Shown: positions 23,125 through 33,352 of the stretch, in pieces | How the letters are laid out: the number at the start of each line of letters is the position of its first letter | Numbering within the stretch: the stretch's first letter is position 1 | Notes under the pieces: generated by a model | Seen by the model: the letters and a program-made list of their open reading frames with translations, nothing else | The model's database searches: none | What the model was told of the DNA's origin: nothing | Translations under genes and position numbers: made by a program | Source of the DNA: Chloroflexota bacterium | Lineage (GTDB): Bacteria > Chloroflexota > Dehalococcoidia > UBA2979 | Assembly: GCA_026713865.1 (NCBI GenBank) | Contig: JAPONQ010000002.1 | Location: 1 to 59,184, forward strand | Direction: 5' to 3' | DNA length: 59,184 bases

Positions 23125-24357
23125 TTACTCGACCGGCCGCAGCTCGCCCGAGGCGAGGCGCAGCCGACGCTCGCCAACCACCGCGCCCGGCGGAGGGCGG
23201 GCCGGATCAGGGGTCGTCACCAGCAGCTGATCGACACCGTACGCGACCTCGATCACGCGCTCGCGCCGCCGTCCGTCGAGCTCCGAGAGCACGTCGTCAA
23301 GCAGCAGCACCGGCGGTTCCCCCGTGCGCACCCGGAACAGCTCGACCTCGGCGAGTCGCAGGGCGAGCGCCGCTCCACGCTGCTGGCCGCGGGACGCGGT
23401 GGCCGCCAGCTCGCGCCCGCCGAGCAGGAACGCCACGTCGTCGCGGTGCGGGCCGATGCGCGTGAGGCCGGCCGCGATCTCCTCCCGGCGGCGCTCCGTG
23501 AGCGCCTCGCGGAAGGCTGCGGCGAGCCAGTCGCGCGCCCCGGCACCCCCGGCGAGCAGCTCGTCGGCGAGCGGCTGCGGGAGCGCCGGACGGTAGCACG
23601 GCCGTAGCGGCGCGTCGCCCGGTGCCAGCTCGGCGTAACGCCGGGCGGCGTCGGCGGCGAGGTGGTCGAGAGAGAGCGCGCGCTCGACCAGCAGCACGCT
23701 GCCCGCCTGCGCCAGCTCCTCGTCCCAGAAATCGAGTTCATCGGGACGGCCGCGCCGCTCGGCGAGTCGCCGGAGCAGGCTGTTGCGCTGCTGGAGGACG
23801 CGCTGGTAGCGCTGCGCCGCACGAACGTAGACGCCCTCGACCTGGGAGAGCGTGAGATCCAGGTAGCGGCGCCTCGCCTGGGGCGAACCGGCCACCACGC
23901 CCAGGTCGGCGGCGGAGAAGAGGACGACCCGCAGCGTGCCCACCAGGTCGGAGGCACGCCGCGCCACTCCGTTGAGCCGGAAACGGCGGCTCGTCGGGGG
24001 AGGAGCCGGGGCGGCCCCCGCTGCCGGCGTCCCGTCGTCCGCCCGGCTCCTCTCCGGCGGGGCGAGCGCCCGCGCGGCGATCGTCATCTCGACGGTGTCG
24101 CTGCCGCGCGCGCTCTCGACAGATCCCGCGAAGCGGGCGGCGGGAAGGGGATCCTCGCGGAGCGCCGCCCACGAGATCAGCTCCGCATCGTTCCCCGGGC
24201 GCTGCGTGCGCGTCGTCGCGAGCAGCGCGATCGCCTCGAGCAGGTTGCTCTTCCCCTCGGCGTTCTCGCCGACGAGCACGTAGGCCCCCGGCTCCAGGTG
24301 GAGCTCGAGCCGGCGGAACGACCGGACATTGAGGAGCGAGAGCTGCGAGAGGTGCAC
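23125..24357 (-). CDS. recF: DNA replication/repair protein RecF
   Basis: 410 residues, slightly longer than typical because of an Ala/Pro insertion near 110-125 (GTPAAGAAPAPPPTS). N-terminal SLLNVRSFRRLELHLEPGA and Walker A LVGENAEGKSNLLEAI. FSAADLGVVAGSPQARRRYL is the RecF-specific segment. C-terminal signature and Walker B: TASRGQQRGAALALRLAEVE and LLLDDVLSELDGRRR. It loads RecA with RecOR at gaps. dnaA, dnaN and gyrB are not adjacent, so this is not the usual origin neighbourhood. It has a GTG start. Confidence 0.95.
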   Translation of the reverse strand: MHLSQLSLLNVRSFRRLELHLEPGAYVLVGENAEGKSNLLEAIALLATTRTQRPGNDAELISWAALREDPLPAARFAGSVESARGSDTVEMTIAARALAPPERSRADDGTPAAGAAPAPPPTSRRFRLNGVARRASDLVGTLRVVLFSAADLGVVAGSPQARRRYLDLTLSQVEGVYVRAAQRYQRVLQQRNSLLRRLAERRGRPDELDFWDEELAQAGSVLLVERALSLDHLAADAARRYAELAPGDAPLRPCYRPALPQPLADELLAGGAGARDWLAAAFREALTERRREEIAAGLTRIGPHRDDVAFLLGGRELAATASRGQQRGAALALRLAEVELFRVRTGEPPVLLLDDVLSELDGRRRERVIEVAYGVDQLLVTTPDPARPPPGAVVGERRLRLASGELRPVE

Positions 24358-24463
24358 CGCGGCGATTCCCCCCCGCCGGCGGATCGACCGCCGAAGCCGG
24401 GTCGACGTCCGCCCACTATCGGCCTCCGCCGCGCCGCCGTGAAGCGCGGGCGCCCGGCGACGG

Positions 24464-25588
24464 CTACGGCCGGTAGCGGCGCTCCGCCCACAGGAGCGGG
24501 TCGACGTTGGTCCCCCAGACCGTGATCTCCCAGTGGAGGTGCGGCCCCGTGGAGAGGCCGGTGGACCCGATCGCGCCGATCACCTGCCCCGCCTCCACGA
24601 GGCCTCCCTCCGGCACCTCCACGGCCTCGAGGTGATGGTATCCGCTCATCACGCCTGCTCCGTGGTCGACGATGATGGAGCGCCCGCGGATCGGCATCTC
24701 GCCCACCCACGCGACGCGGCCCGGTGCAGCCGCGATCACCGGCGTTCCGAGGGCGTTGGCGACGTCCGTGCCGGTGTGCGGGGTCCCGACGGGACCCCCG
24801 TTGACGGAGCGCGCCGACCCGAACTCGGTCGTGATCACGCCGACGGCCGGGATGCGGAAGGCCGTCTCCCAGCGCGGGGATCGATCGTACGTCGAGAACT
24901 GCTCCGCGCGCAGCCGCCCCTCCTCTGCCCGCGCCTCCGGCGAGAGCAGCGCCCTCGTCACCGACTCCGGCAGCTGCAGGTAGTCGACGGGCCGCTCTAC
25001 GAGGACCACTTCGTAGCCGCGCTCGACGACGTGCATCAGCCGGCCGGAGGCGCCGCGCGTCTCGATGGAGAGGAGCGCCGGTCCCGGCTCGGCGGCGATC
25101 GGGACGGCGACCACACCCCAGAAGAGATCGCCCTCTGCCAGCAGCGGCACGGCCTCGCCGCGGTAGCGAAGCGTCGCGAACGCAGCACCGGGAGCCAGGA
25201 CGGAGACGACCATCGCCTCGCCATTGCCGACCAGCGGTGGCTCCACCACGACCGCCTCCGGCGCCGGGGGCGGCGCCGGGGGCGGCGCCTCCGGTCCGTC
25301 CGGGCGTGCCGGAGACGGCTCGGCAGCAGCCTCCGTCGGCGCCGGGGTGGGCCCAGCGGCACGTTGCGGCGGCGGCGGGGTCGGGGTCGGCCCGGGCGAC
25401 CCCGGGGTGCCGTCGCGCTCCAGCGCCTGCCGCACCGCGACGGGCCGCGGCGCATCCTCCGCGCCGCGCTGCGAGGTCCACGCCGCGACGGCCGCGGCGA
25501 CCAGCAGCAGTGCCACCGCGAGCAGGGCTCCCCACACGGCGAGCGAGCGCGCTCCCGCGCCCCGGGTCCCCTGCCGTCGTCCGCTCAC
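24464..25588 (-). CDS. Membrane-anchored M23 (LytM) peptidase
   Basis: 374 residues. One N-terminal helix, [20 protein letters not shown], serves as anchor. A Pro/Ala/Thr-rich spacer (about 55-115) crosses the wall or periplasm, then a beta-rich domain, then the LytM domain (about 245-365). Zinc ligands are visible in [12 protein letters not shown] (HxxxD) and TGPHLHWEI (HxH). [20 protein letters not shown] is typical. It should cleave peptidoglycan cross-bridges or act in division as a scaffold. GTG 25588 has GAGG upstream. It is divergent from the MoxR-DUF58 operon. Confidence 0.93.
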   Translation of the reverse strand: MSGRRQGTRGAGARSLAVWGALLAVALLLVAAAVAAWTSQRGAEDAPRPVAVRQALERDGTPGSPGPTPTPPPPQRAAGPTPAPTEAAAEPSPARPDGPEAPPPAPPPAPEAVVVEPPLVGNGEAMVVSVLAPGAAFATLRYRGEAVPLLAEGDLFWGVVAVPIAAEPGPALLSIETRGASGRLMHVVERGYEVVLVERPVDYLQLPESVTRALLSPEARAEEGRLRAEQFSTYDRSPRWETAFRIPAVGVITTEFGSARSVNGGPVGTPHTGTDVANALGTPVIAAAPGRVAWVGEMPIRGRSIIVDHGAGVMSGYHHLEAVEVPEGGLVEAGQVIGAIGSTGLSTGPHLHWEITVWGTNVDPLLWAERRYRP

Positions 25589-25660
25589 GCGCCTCGACCC
25601 ATCGTCCCCCGGCTCTCCGCCGGCGCTCCCGCGCCGGTCACGACCCGCCGCCCCCGCACG

Positions 25661-25702
25661 GGGCCCGGCCGTGCACGGGCCCTCCTGCGGTGCTGCTATA
25701 CT
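25661..25702 (+). promoter_or_regulatory. Promoter of moxR-DUF58-transglutaminase operon with palindrome
   Basis: TATACT (25697-25702) is the -10. GGGCCCG-GCCGTGCA-CGGGCCC (25661-25682) is a perfect 7-bp inverted repeat placed over the -35 zone, so it could be an operator. The leader to GTG 25818 is about 110 nt. Confidence 0.5.
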
Positions 25703-25817
25703 CCGCTACCCGCCACGGAGCGAGCGGCCGCGCCTGCTCCACCGGCGGCCCGCCTCGGCTGGCCATCGGTGGTGCGAGCCGTCGCCGCCGGCCGGCCCGA
25801 CCGGGAAGCGAGTCGCC

Positions 25818-26774
<957 letters not shown>

Positions 26775-26778
26775 AGCG

Positions 26779-28062
26779 GTGCAGCCGGGGGGCGACCCCG
26801 GCCGCCTCGAGGTCCGGCTGCTTCCGGTCGGCGCCGCCGTGCTCGTCGCCGCCGCCGCGTTCATCATCGGATTCGCCACCGGCTTCTGGCTGCTCTTCCG
26901 CGTGGCCTACGTGGTGGCGTTCGCGCTCCCCCTGCTCTACCTCTGGACGCGCTCGATGGGCAACGCGCTCGACGTCGAGGTGACGCGCCGGACGCAGCGG
27001 GTGACGCAGGGGCTGCCGCTGACCGGCCGGCTGGAGCTGCGATCCTCGAGCTTCTGGCCGAAGGTCTGGCTCGAGGTCGAGGATCCCTGTTCGATCCCCG
27101 GTCACCTCACCCGCCGCGTGCTCACCCTGGGACCGCGCGAGCTGAAGGCGTGGCAATACTCGACGCCGACGCGCAGGCGGGGCGTCTACGAACTCGGGCC
27201 CGTCTCCGTCACCGCGGTCGACCCGCTCGGCCTCTTCCGCCTCACGCGCCGCTTCGGGCGTCAGGACACCGTTCTCGTCTACCCGAGCGCCCCCGAGCTG
27301 CCCAACTTCTACATCCCTCCCGCCAACCTTCCGGGCGAGGGCCGCTTCCGCCAGCGCACGCACAACGTGACCCCGACCGTCGCCGGCGTCCGCGAGTACG
27401 CACCCGGCGATTCCTACAACCGCATCCACTGGCCGGCGACGGCCCGCACCGGCGAGCTGATGGTGAAGCAGTTCGAGCTCGACCCGAGCTCCGACATCTG
27501 GATCGTTCTCGATCTCGAGCAGGCGGTGCACATCGGTGAGGACGACGACTCCTCGGAGGAGACCGCCGTCTCGATCTGCGCCTCGATCGCGCGCTACTTC
27601 CTGGGCACGAACCGCTCGGTCGGCTTCGTCTCGTTCGGGGAGAGGCTGCACGTGCAGGAGCCGGATCGAGGCCAGAACCACTACACCCGCATCCTCGAGT
27701 CGCTGGCGATGGCGCGCGCCGCCGGAGACGTGCCGCTCTCGGCGCTGCTCCTGGAGGAGGCGCGGCGCTTCGGACGCCACACCACGGTGGTGGTCGTCAC
27801 ACCGTCGACCGACGCATCGTGGGCGCTCGCCCTGATGTCACTCGCCGCCCGTGGGGTGCCCGTCGCCGCGGTGTTGCTCGAGGCGGAGACGTTCTCGACC
27901 ACCGGCGGGGACGGGGACGGGAGCTCGCTCGACGTCTACGGGACGCTCGCCGCCGGCGGCATCTACACCTACACGGTGAAGCGACGCGACGACCTCGTTC
28001 GCGCGCTCTCCACCGGACGGGAGGCCGGCGTGACGGCCCGGCCGGCGGAGGGGCCGCGGTGA
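26779..28062 (+). CDS. DUF58-domain membrane protein
   Basis: 427 residues. Two helices near the N-terminus (AAVLVAAAAFIIGFATGFWL and LLFRVAYVVAFALPLLYLW) are followed by a beta region with GVYELGPVSVTAVDPLGLFR and then the DUF58 signature REYAPGDSYNRIHWPATART with GELMVKQFE. The VWA-like tail has IWIVLDLEQAVH, so the first Asp is kept but a full DxSxS is not. It is the membrane partner of MoxR. The stop overlaps the next gene by GTGA (28059-28062). Confidence 0.92.
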   Translation: MQPGGDPGRLEVRLLPVGAAVLVAAAAFIIGFATGFWLLFRVAYVVAFALPLLYLWTRSMGNALDVEVTRRTQRVTQGLPLTGRLELRSSSFWPKVWLEVEDPCSIPGHLTRRVLTLGPRELKAWQYSTPTRRRGVYELGPVSVTAVDPLGLFRLTRRFGRQDTVLVYPSAPELPNFYIPPANLPGEGRFRQRTHNVTPTVAGVREYAPGDSYNRIHWPATARTGELMVKQFELDPSSDIWIVLDLEQAVHIGEDDDSSEETAVSICASIARYFLGTNRSVGFVSFGERLHVQEPDRGQNHYTRILESLAMARAAGDVPLSALLLEEARRFGRHTTVVVVTPSTDASWALALMSLAARGVPVAAVLLEAETFSTTGGDGDGSSLDVYGTLAAGGIYTYTVKRRDDLVRALSTGREAGVTARPAEGPR

Positions 28063-30437
28063 CGGTCTCCTTCGAGGAGTTCTTCCGCGGCCCCACGCCG
28101 GGATACGGGCGGGAGCCGTCTGCCGCGGAGACGGGTTCCCTCGGATTCCTTCGCTCGCGCGAGGAGTGGATCACGCTCGTGATCCTCGCGGTGGCCCTCG
28201 GCGCCGTCATCTCCTCGGTGGAGGACGCCAACTGGGTGCGCGAGATGCCCTCGCTCGCGGCGGCGGGCTTCGGCGGACTGGCGGCGGGATGGCTCCTCGC
28301 GCAGCTGCCGCTGCGCGCCGGCTGGGGCGTCCCCGCGGGCCTCGCCTGGGGCACGCTCTTCGTGACCGGGCTGCTCCTCGACACGCTGAGGCTCTCCGAC
28401 CCCGCGGGCCCCACCGGCCTCGCGATTCGCTGGAGCGAGATGAAGCTCCGCTTCGCCCGCTGGGTCGAGATTCTCGTCGAGGGCGGGATCTCCAACGATC
28501 CGCTGCCGTTCGTCGCCCTGCTGGTGGCGCTCGTCTGGATCATCGGCTTCGTCAGCGCCTGGTCCGTCGTGCGCTGGCGCAACGCCTGGGTCGCGCTGCT
28601 CCCGCTCGGGGTGCTGCTCCTCACCAACATCGCCTACCTTCCCGGACAGCCCGCCTTCCTCTTCGCCATCTTCCTCTTCGCCGGCGTGCTCCTGGTAACG
28701 CGGCTGCGCGTCGTGCGCGCCCTCGCCGGCTGGGGGAGCGAGGACACCATCCGCCCCGAGGCCCTGCCGGCGGAGGTGCTGCGCACCGCGAGCTGGGCGG
28801 CGCTGGTGCTTTTGATTGCCGTCTGGATCGTCCCGACCGCCAACAACATCGGTCCGCTCGCCGATCGCTGGGCGGCGCTCATCGCGCCGGTCACCGATCG
28901 CGCCGAGCGGATGGGACGCCTCTTCGTCGGCGTGGGTTCGCGCCCGGACTCGCTGCACCACCGCTACGGCGAGGTGCTGCCCCTGAAGGGACGCGCGCGC
29001 CTGTCCCCGGAGCCCCTGCTGGAGGTCGAGGCGCCGGGCGAGGGCCTGCTGCGCGCCCTCTCCTACGACACCTACGCCGGGCAGGGGTGGCAGGTCTCGG
29101 AGACCGGCGGTCTGCCGCCCTCCGGATCTCTCGAGGCGCTCGCGGAGGGAGGCCTCGCGCGTACGCGCCTCGAGCTTCGCGTCCCCGTCAGCATCGAGGT
29201 CACGCTGCTCGAGCGCGTCGGCGACCGCGTGCTCCTCGCCGCCGGCGATCCGCTCACCACCGACCTGCCCGCCAGCCGGCGCGTCGGATCCACGCCGGCC
29301 GATACCGTCTCCCTGCGACCGGAAAGCCGGCTGCGCTCCGGCGACACCTACACGACCGTCGGTACGGTCTCCGCCGCCGAGATCGAGCGGCTGATCGCCT
29401 CCGGCACCGACTATCCCGCCTGGGTCACCGGGCGCTACCTGCAGCTGCCGGACGACCTTCCCGACGCCGTCCGCGAGTACGCGCTCACCCTCGTCTCGCC
29501 GGGGACGCAGCCCTATGTCGCAGCGCGGCTGGTGGAGCAACACCTGCGGGCGACCTTCCCCGTCGACCTGCGGGTCCGGGCGCCGCCGCCGCTCCGCGAT
29601 GCGACCGCCTACTTCCTCTTCGACGCGCAGCGCGGATATTTCGACCATCACGCCTCCGCGATGGTCGTGCTGCTGCGCACGCTCGGCATCCCCGCCCGGC
29701 TCGCCGTCGGGTTCGTGATCGACGACGCCCAGTTCGACGAGGAGACGCGGCGGTACACCCTGAGCGAGCTCGAGAGCTGGGCGTGGCCCGAGGTCTACAT
29801 GGCCGGCCTCGGGTGGCTCGACTTCAACCCGACGCCCTCGCGGCCGCTCATCGCCCGACCCGGCGACGACGCCGGGGTACTGCAGGCATTCGGACTCACC
29901 GACGACGGCGGCATCTTCCGGGACGTCCCCTTCGACGAGGACGCGGACTTCGAGGCCCTGCTCGCGAGCCTGGGCGCCGACCTCGGCACCGGGGAATCCT
30001 CCGAGATCGACTTCGGCTCGGAGGACGGCGTCGGCACCGTCGCGCGCATCTCCGGCTGGATCCTGGCACTCTCCGCCGTCGGGCTCGCCCTCATCGTCGG
30101 CGCGCGCCTGCTGTGGGAGCGCCCCTACCGGAATCTCCCTCCCTCGACGCGGCGCTGGGGGAAGCTCTCGCGGCTCGCGGCGTGGGCCGGCGCCGACACG
30201 GCGCCGACGCGCACCCCGCACGAGACCACGCGGGAATGGCGGGAGGCGCTGTGGCCACGGCCGCTCGACGCCGCTCCGCTCGCCGCCGCCTTCGCCCGGG
30301 AGCGCTACGGGCGGCCCGGCCATGAGGAGACGTCCGAGAAGGCGGAGGAGCTCGATCGGCTCTACGTGCAGCTCCGCAACCGCTTCTTCCGCCGCCTGCT
30401 CGCCCTCCGGCGGCGGCGGCGCTCCGGCGCACGGTAG
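28059..30437 (+). CDS. TgpA-like transglutaminase-fold membrane protein lacking the Cys-His-Asp triad
   Basis: 792 residues from GTG 28059. About six N-terminal helices (for example LPFVALLVALVWIIGFVSAW), an extracytoplasmic transglutaminase-like domain at about 450-600, one C-terminal helix (SGWILALSAVGLALIVGARL), and a cytoplasmic basic tail ending in an Arg cluster. The core aligns with active members, but catalytic positions differ. GYFDHHASAM has Phe528 for Cys, SWAWPEVY has Trp574 for His, and GWLDFNPTP has Asn590 for Asp. It is therefore probably a non-enzymatic binding domain. It ends the operon with moxR and DUF58, the usual TgpA context. Confidence 0.88.
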   Translation: MTVSFEEFFRGPTPGYGREPSAAETGSLGFLRSREEWITLVILAVALGAVISSVEDANWVREMPSLAAAGFGGLAAGWLLAQLPLRAGWGVPAGLAWGTLFVTGLLLDTLRLSDPAGPTGLAIRWSEMKLRFARWVEILVEGGISNDPLPFVALLVALVWIIGFVSAWSVVRWRNAWVALLPLGVLLLTNIAYLPGQPAFLFAIFLFAGVLLVTRLRVVRALAGWGSEDTIRPEALPAEVLRTASWAALVLLIAVWIVPTANNIGPLADRWAALIAPVTDRAERMGRLFVGVGSRPDSLHHRYGEVLPLKGRARLSPEPLLEVEAPGEGLLRALSYDTYAGQGWQVSETGGLPPSGSLEALAEGGLARTRLELRVPVSIEVTLLERVGDRVLLAAGDPLTTDLPASRRVGSTPADTVSLRPESRLRSGDTYTTVGTVSAAEIERLIASGTDYPAWVTGRYLQLPDDLPDAVREYALTLVSPGTQPYVAARLVEQHLRATFPVDLRVRAPPPLRDATAYFLFDAQRGYFDHHASAMVVLLRTLGIPARLAVGFVIDDAQFDEETRRYTLSELESWAWPEVYMAGLGWLDFNPTPSRPLIARPGDDAGVLQAFGLTDDGGIFRDVPFDEDADFEALLASLGADLGTGESSEIDFGSEDGVGTVARISGWILALSAVGLALIVGARLLWERPYRNLPPSTRRWGKLSRLAAWAGADTAPTRTPHETTREWREALWPRPLDAAPLAAAFARERYGRPGHEETSEKAEELDRLYVQLRNRFFRRLLALRRRRRSGAR

Positions 30438-30533
30438 CCGGGAAGCTCGCGGGGCGGCGTCGAGCGCGCCTCTCCACGCCCGGCCGCGCGGCCCGTCGGA
30501 TGCCCCCGGACGGTCGGCGGGAGATCGGGCGTC

Positions 30534-32399
30534 TCAGCGGGGCGGCAGGGGCTCCCCCGGCTCCGCGGGAGCGCCGAGATCGACGAGGGCGTTGAGCTGG
30601 TGGACCAGCTCGAGGAGGCGCAGTGCCTCCGCGAGCGCCATCTCGCCCGACTCCAGAGCGGCCAGCGCCTCATCGAGCGCCGCCCGCGCCTCCTCGGCGC
30701 TCAGGGCCAGGGTTCCCGGCCCCGGCTGCTGCCCGACGACGCCGTCGGGATCCGCGCCCCCGCCGGGCACCGGGAGCGAGCCCGGCTGTGCGCCCGCGCC
30801 CCCGGCCGGACCGGGCGGCTGGGCGGCGCCTCCCGGCAACCCCGGCGTCCCGTCGGGGGGCGGCGCCCCCGCCCCGGCCGGCCCGCCCGGTGCCGGGGGT
30901 GGCTGCGAGGCCTCCGCGTCGTCGCCACCGGCCTCGATCTCGTCCGCAGCAGGCGCCGCCCCCAGCGCACGCAAGACGATCTCGAGGTTGGCTCGCGCGT
31001 CGTCGTCCTCCGGATCGCGGAGCAGCGCCGTCACGAAGCTCTCGCGCGCCGCCTCGAGCCTGGACGCGCGCGCGGCATGGACCCCGCGCGCGTAGGCGGC
31101 GATCGCCGCGAGCTCCGGATCCTCCGTCTCGTTCGCCGCCCGCGCCGCCTCCTCCATCGCCTCCTCATAGCGTTCGAGCCGGCCGAGCGCGTTGCCGCGA
31201 TCGTAGGCGAGGATCGCGAGATCCTCCGCCGATTCGGTCGCCCCCGACGCGGCCTCGTAGCGGCTGAGCGCCTCCTCGTAGCGGCCCGCCCCGTAGGCCT
31301 CGTGACCGGCCCGCGTCTCGCGGTACGCCTCGCTCCCGCCGCAGGAGCTGAGCAGGACCGCGCCGAGGCCCAGGAGCGCCGTCGTTGCCGACGCCGAGAA
31401 CAGTCGCGGCAGGCCGCCTCCCGGCCGGCGCCGCCCGCCCTCGGACACCAGCTCGCGGGCTCCCAGCAGCGCGAGCGCCAGGGCGGCTGCCCACTGGAAG
31501 CGCTCCACGGGGGCGCTCTCCGTGTCCTCCGCGAAGCGCGTCTGCGCGAGCCGCCGGAAGGTCACCGCAAGCCCCGGGATCGACGCGAGCGGACGCAACT
31601 CGCCGCCGGTGCCGCGCGCGGCATCGGCGAGCAGCGCGGCGTCGGGCAGGCTCACCTCCGGTCCGCCCTCGGGACGCTCCGCGCCCGGTAGCGCCCCGCC
31701 GCCCGGTGCGCCGGCGACCGCCGCATAGATGCGGACGCCGCGCGCGACGGCGGTGTCCCGCGCGAAGTCGACGAAGCGGTCGCCGGCGGGATCCTCACCG
31801 TCGGAGACGAGCACGATCGCCTGCGTGCGAGCCGCGTCCTCCACGTTGAGCGCGTCGAGAGCGCGCTGCAGGGCGACGCCGACGTTGCTGCCCGGACGCA
31901 TCAACGCCGCCTCCGACTGCGCGCGCTCCACGAGCTGTGCCAGCACCTCCAGATCGCGCGTGAGGGGCGAGCGCACGAGAGCGCTGCCGGCGAAGGTCAC
32001 GAGCGCAGCGCGATCGCCGACGAGGCCGCCCAGCAGGCCCGTCAGCGCATCAGCCGCCGCGTGGGCCCGGCTCGGCCCGACGTCCTCGGCCGTCATCGAG
32101 CGCGAGACGTCGAGGACGAGCGCCACGTCGATGCCCCGCTGCTCGACGGCACGCTGCTCCTCGCCCCATTGCGGGCGCGCGGCCGCGAGCACCGCCGATG
32201 CGATCGCGGCGACCAGCAGCACCTCGCGCAGGCGGCGCCGGGCCAGCGAGCGGCCCCGGCGCAGCACCGCCGGGCCGCCGATCGCGCGGTCGGCCTGCGC
32301 GCGGCGCCGCTCGCCGTGGCGCAGCACCCAGGCGGCCAGGGGCACGAGCGCGAACGCGGCGAGCAGAAGCGGGGCACCGAACGAGACGGGGCCGATCAC
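30534..32399 (-). CDS. BatB-BatC fusion: VWA domain plus TPR region
   Basis: 621 residues from GTG 32399, which overlaps the upstream stop. Two N-terminal helices (APLLLAAFALVPLAAWV, LREVLLVAAIASAVLAAA) precede a VWA domain with MIDAS LVLDVSRSMTAEDV and VLVSDGEDPAG. A third helix AAALALALLGARELV and a lipoprotein-like segment ALLGLGAVLLSSCGG follow, then TPR units (YGAGRYEEALSRYEAASGA, ALGRLERYEEAMEEAARAA), a Pro/Gly-rich linker and a helical end. In Bacteroides-type Bat operons BatB and BatC are often separate, so this is a fusion. An internal lipobox after a helix hints that the junction was once a gene start. Confidence 0.88.
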   Translation of the reverse strand: MIGPVSFGAPLLLAAFALVPLAAWVLRHGERRRAQADRAIGGPAVLRRGRSLARRRLREVLLVAAIASAVLAAARPQWGEEQRAVEQRGIDVALVLDVSRSMTAEDVGPSRAHAAADALTGLLGGLVGDRAALVTFAGSALVRSPLTRDLEVLAQLVERAQSEAALMRPGSNVGVALQRALDALNVEDAARTQAIVLVSDGEDPAGDRFVDFARDTAVARGVRIYAAVAGAPGGGALPGAERPEGGPEVSLPDAALLADAARGTGGELRPLASIPGLAVTFRRLAQTRFAEDTESAPVERFQWAAALALALLGARELVSEGGRRRPGGGLPRLFSASATTALLGLGAVLLSSCGGSEAYRETRAGHEAYGAGRYEEALSRYEAASGATESAEDLAILAYDRGNALGRLERYEEAMEEAARAANETEDPELAAIAAYARGVHAARASRLEAARESFVTALLRDPEDDDARANLEIVLRALGAAPAADEIEAGGDDAEASQPPPAPGGPAGAGAPPPDGTPGLPGGAAQPPGPAGGAGAQPGSLPVPGGGADPDGVVGQQPGPGTLALSAEEARAALDEALAALESGEMALAEALRLLELVHQLNALVDLGAPAEPGEPLPPR

Positions 32400-33352
32400 G
32401 GTTGCCTCCGGAGCCAGGTTGAGGCGAGGAGGGCGTCCACGGCGAGCAGGAGAGCCGCCGCGCCGACGAGCCACGGCCCGAACTCGTGGAACGACTCGAA
32501 GCGCCGCTCCCCCACGCGGCTACGCTCGAGGCGGCCGATCTCCTCGTAGGCGGCCGCCAGCTCCTCCTGCGTCCTGGCGTCGTAGTAGGAGGCGTCGGTC
32601 AGCGCGGCGATCCGGCGCAGCGTCGCCTCATCGACCGCCGAGGTGCCGTCGAACGAGAGGAACGCGACGGTGTAGACGCGGACGCCGAGCGCCGCGGCCA
32701 TCTGCGCCGCCTCGACCGGCGTCACCTCACCGGTGTTGTTCTGCCCGTCGGTGAGCAAGACGACGATGCGGCTGCGGGCCGGCGACTCGCGCAGGATCCC
32801 CACCGACTCGGCGAGCCCGAGGCCGATCGCCGTCCCATCCTCGATCAAGCCCGGCCCCGCGACGCGCACGCGGCTCGCCATCGCGTCGAGGTCGTCGGTG
32901 AGGGGCGAGAGCACCAGCGCCCTCGACTGGAAGATCACCATGCCCACGCGGTCGCCCTCGAGCGTGCCGAAGAACTCCTCCAACACCGCCCGCGCCGCCT
33001 CGAGCCGGGTCGGCCCGAAGCGCTCCGTGATGTTCCCCATCGACGTCGAGACGTCGAGAGCGGCGACGATGTCGATGCCCTCCTCGGGGATCGTCACGAC
33101 GGCGAGCCCCTGCCGCGGCCGCGCCAGCGCGACCACGACAAGAATCGCCGCCGCGACGCGCAGCGCCGGCCCGACCCAGAGCAGGCGCAGCCGCACGCTG
33201 CTGCCGCCGGAGCCGGCGCTCCGCCACGGCCCGAGATCGGCGACGGCGAGGGCCGGGCGCCGGGACCCGCGCAAAGCACGCCAGAGTGTGAACACCGCGA
33301 CCGCCGGGAGCCCGATCAGGAGCGCCGGGGCGGCGAACGTGAGTTCGCTCAT
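32396..33352 (-). CDS. BatA-like VWA membrane protein
   Basis: 318 residues. N-terminal helix APALLIGLPAVAVFTLWRAL, second helix LRVAAAILVVVALARPRQGL, a VWA domain with perfect MIDAS DIVAALDVSTSMGN, the T-motif region IEDGTAIGLGLAESVGIL and VVLLTDGQNNTGEVTP, then a C-terminal helix GPWLVGAAALLLAVDALLAS. The helix-helix-VWA-helix layout is that of BatA. It overlaps the BatD-like gene upstream and the BatB/C gene downstream by 4 nt each. Confidence 0.92.
   Translation of the reverse strand: MSELTFAAPALLIGLPAVAVFTLWRALRGSRRPALAVADLGPWRSAGSGGSSVRLRLLWVGPALRVAAAILVVVALARPRQGLAVVTIPEEGIDIVAALDVSTSMGNITERFGPTRLEAARAVLEEFFGTLEGDRVGMVIFQSRALVLSPLTDDLDAMASRVRVAGPGLIEDGTAIGLGLAESVGILRESPARSRIVVLLTDGQNNTGEVTPVEAAQMAAALGVRVYTVAFLSFDGTSAVDEATLRRIAALTDASYYDARTQEELAAAYEEIGRLERSRVGERRFESFHEFGPWLVGAAALLLAVDALLASTWLRRQP

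Noticed and set aside
27969-30323. A 784-codon minus-strand frame
   Set aside because: It is antisense to the transglutaminase-like gene; the Asp/Glu/Arg shadow composition has no domains.
30438-30533. Bidirectional intrinsic terminator between the two convergent MoxR operons
   Set aside because: Only a short GGCCGCGCGGCC palindrome is visible, with no T-run on either strand.
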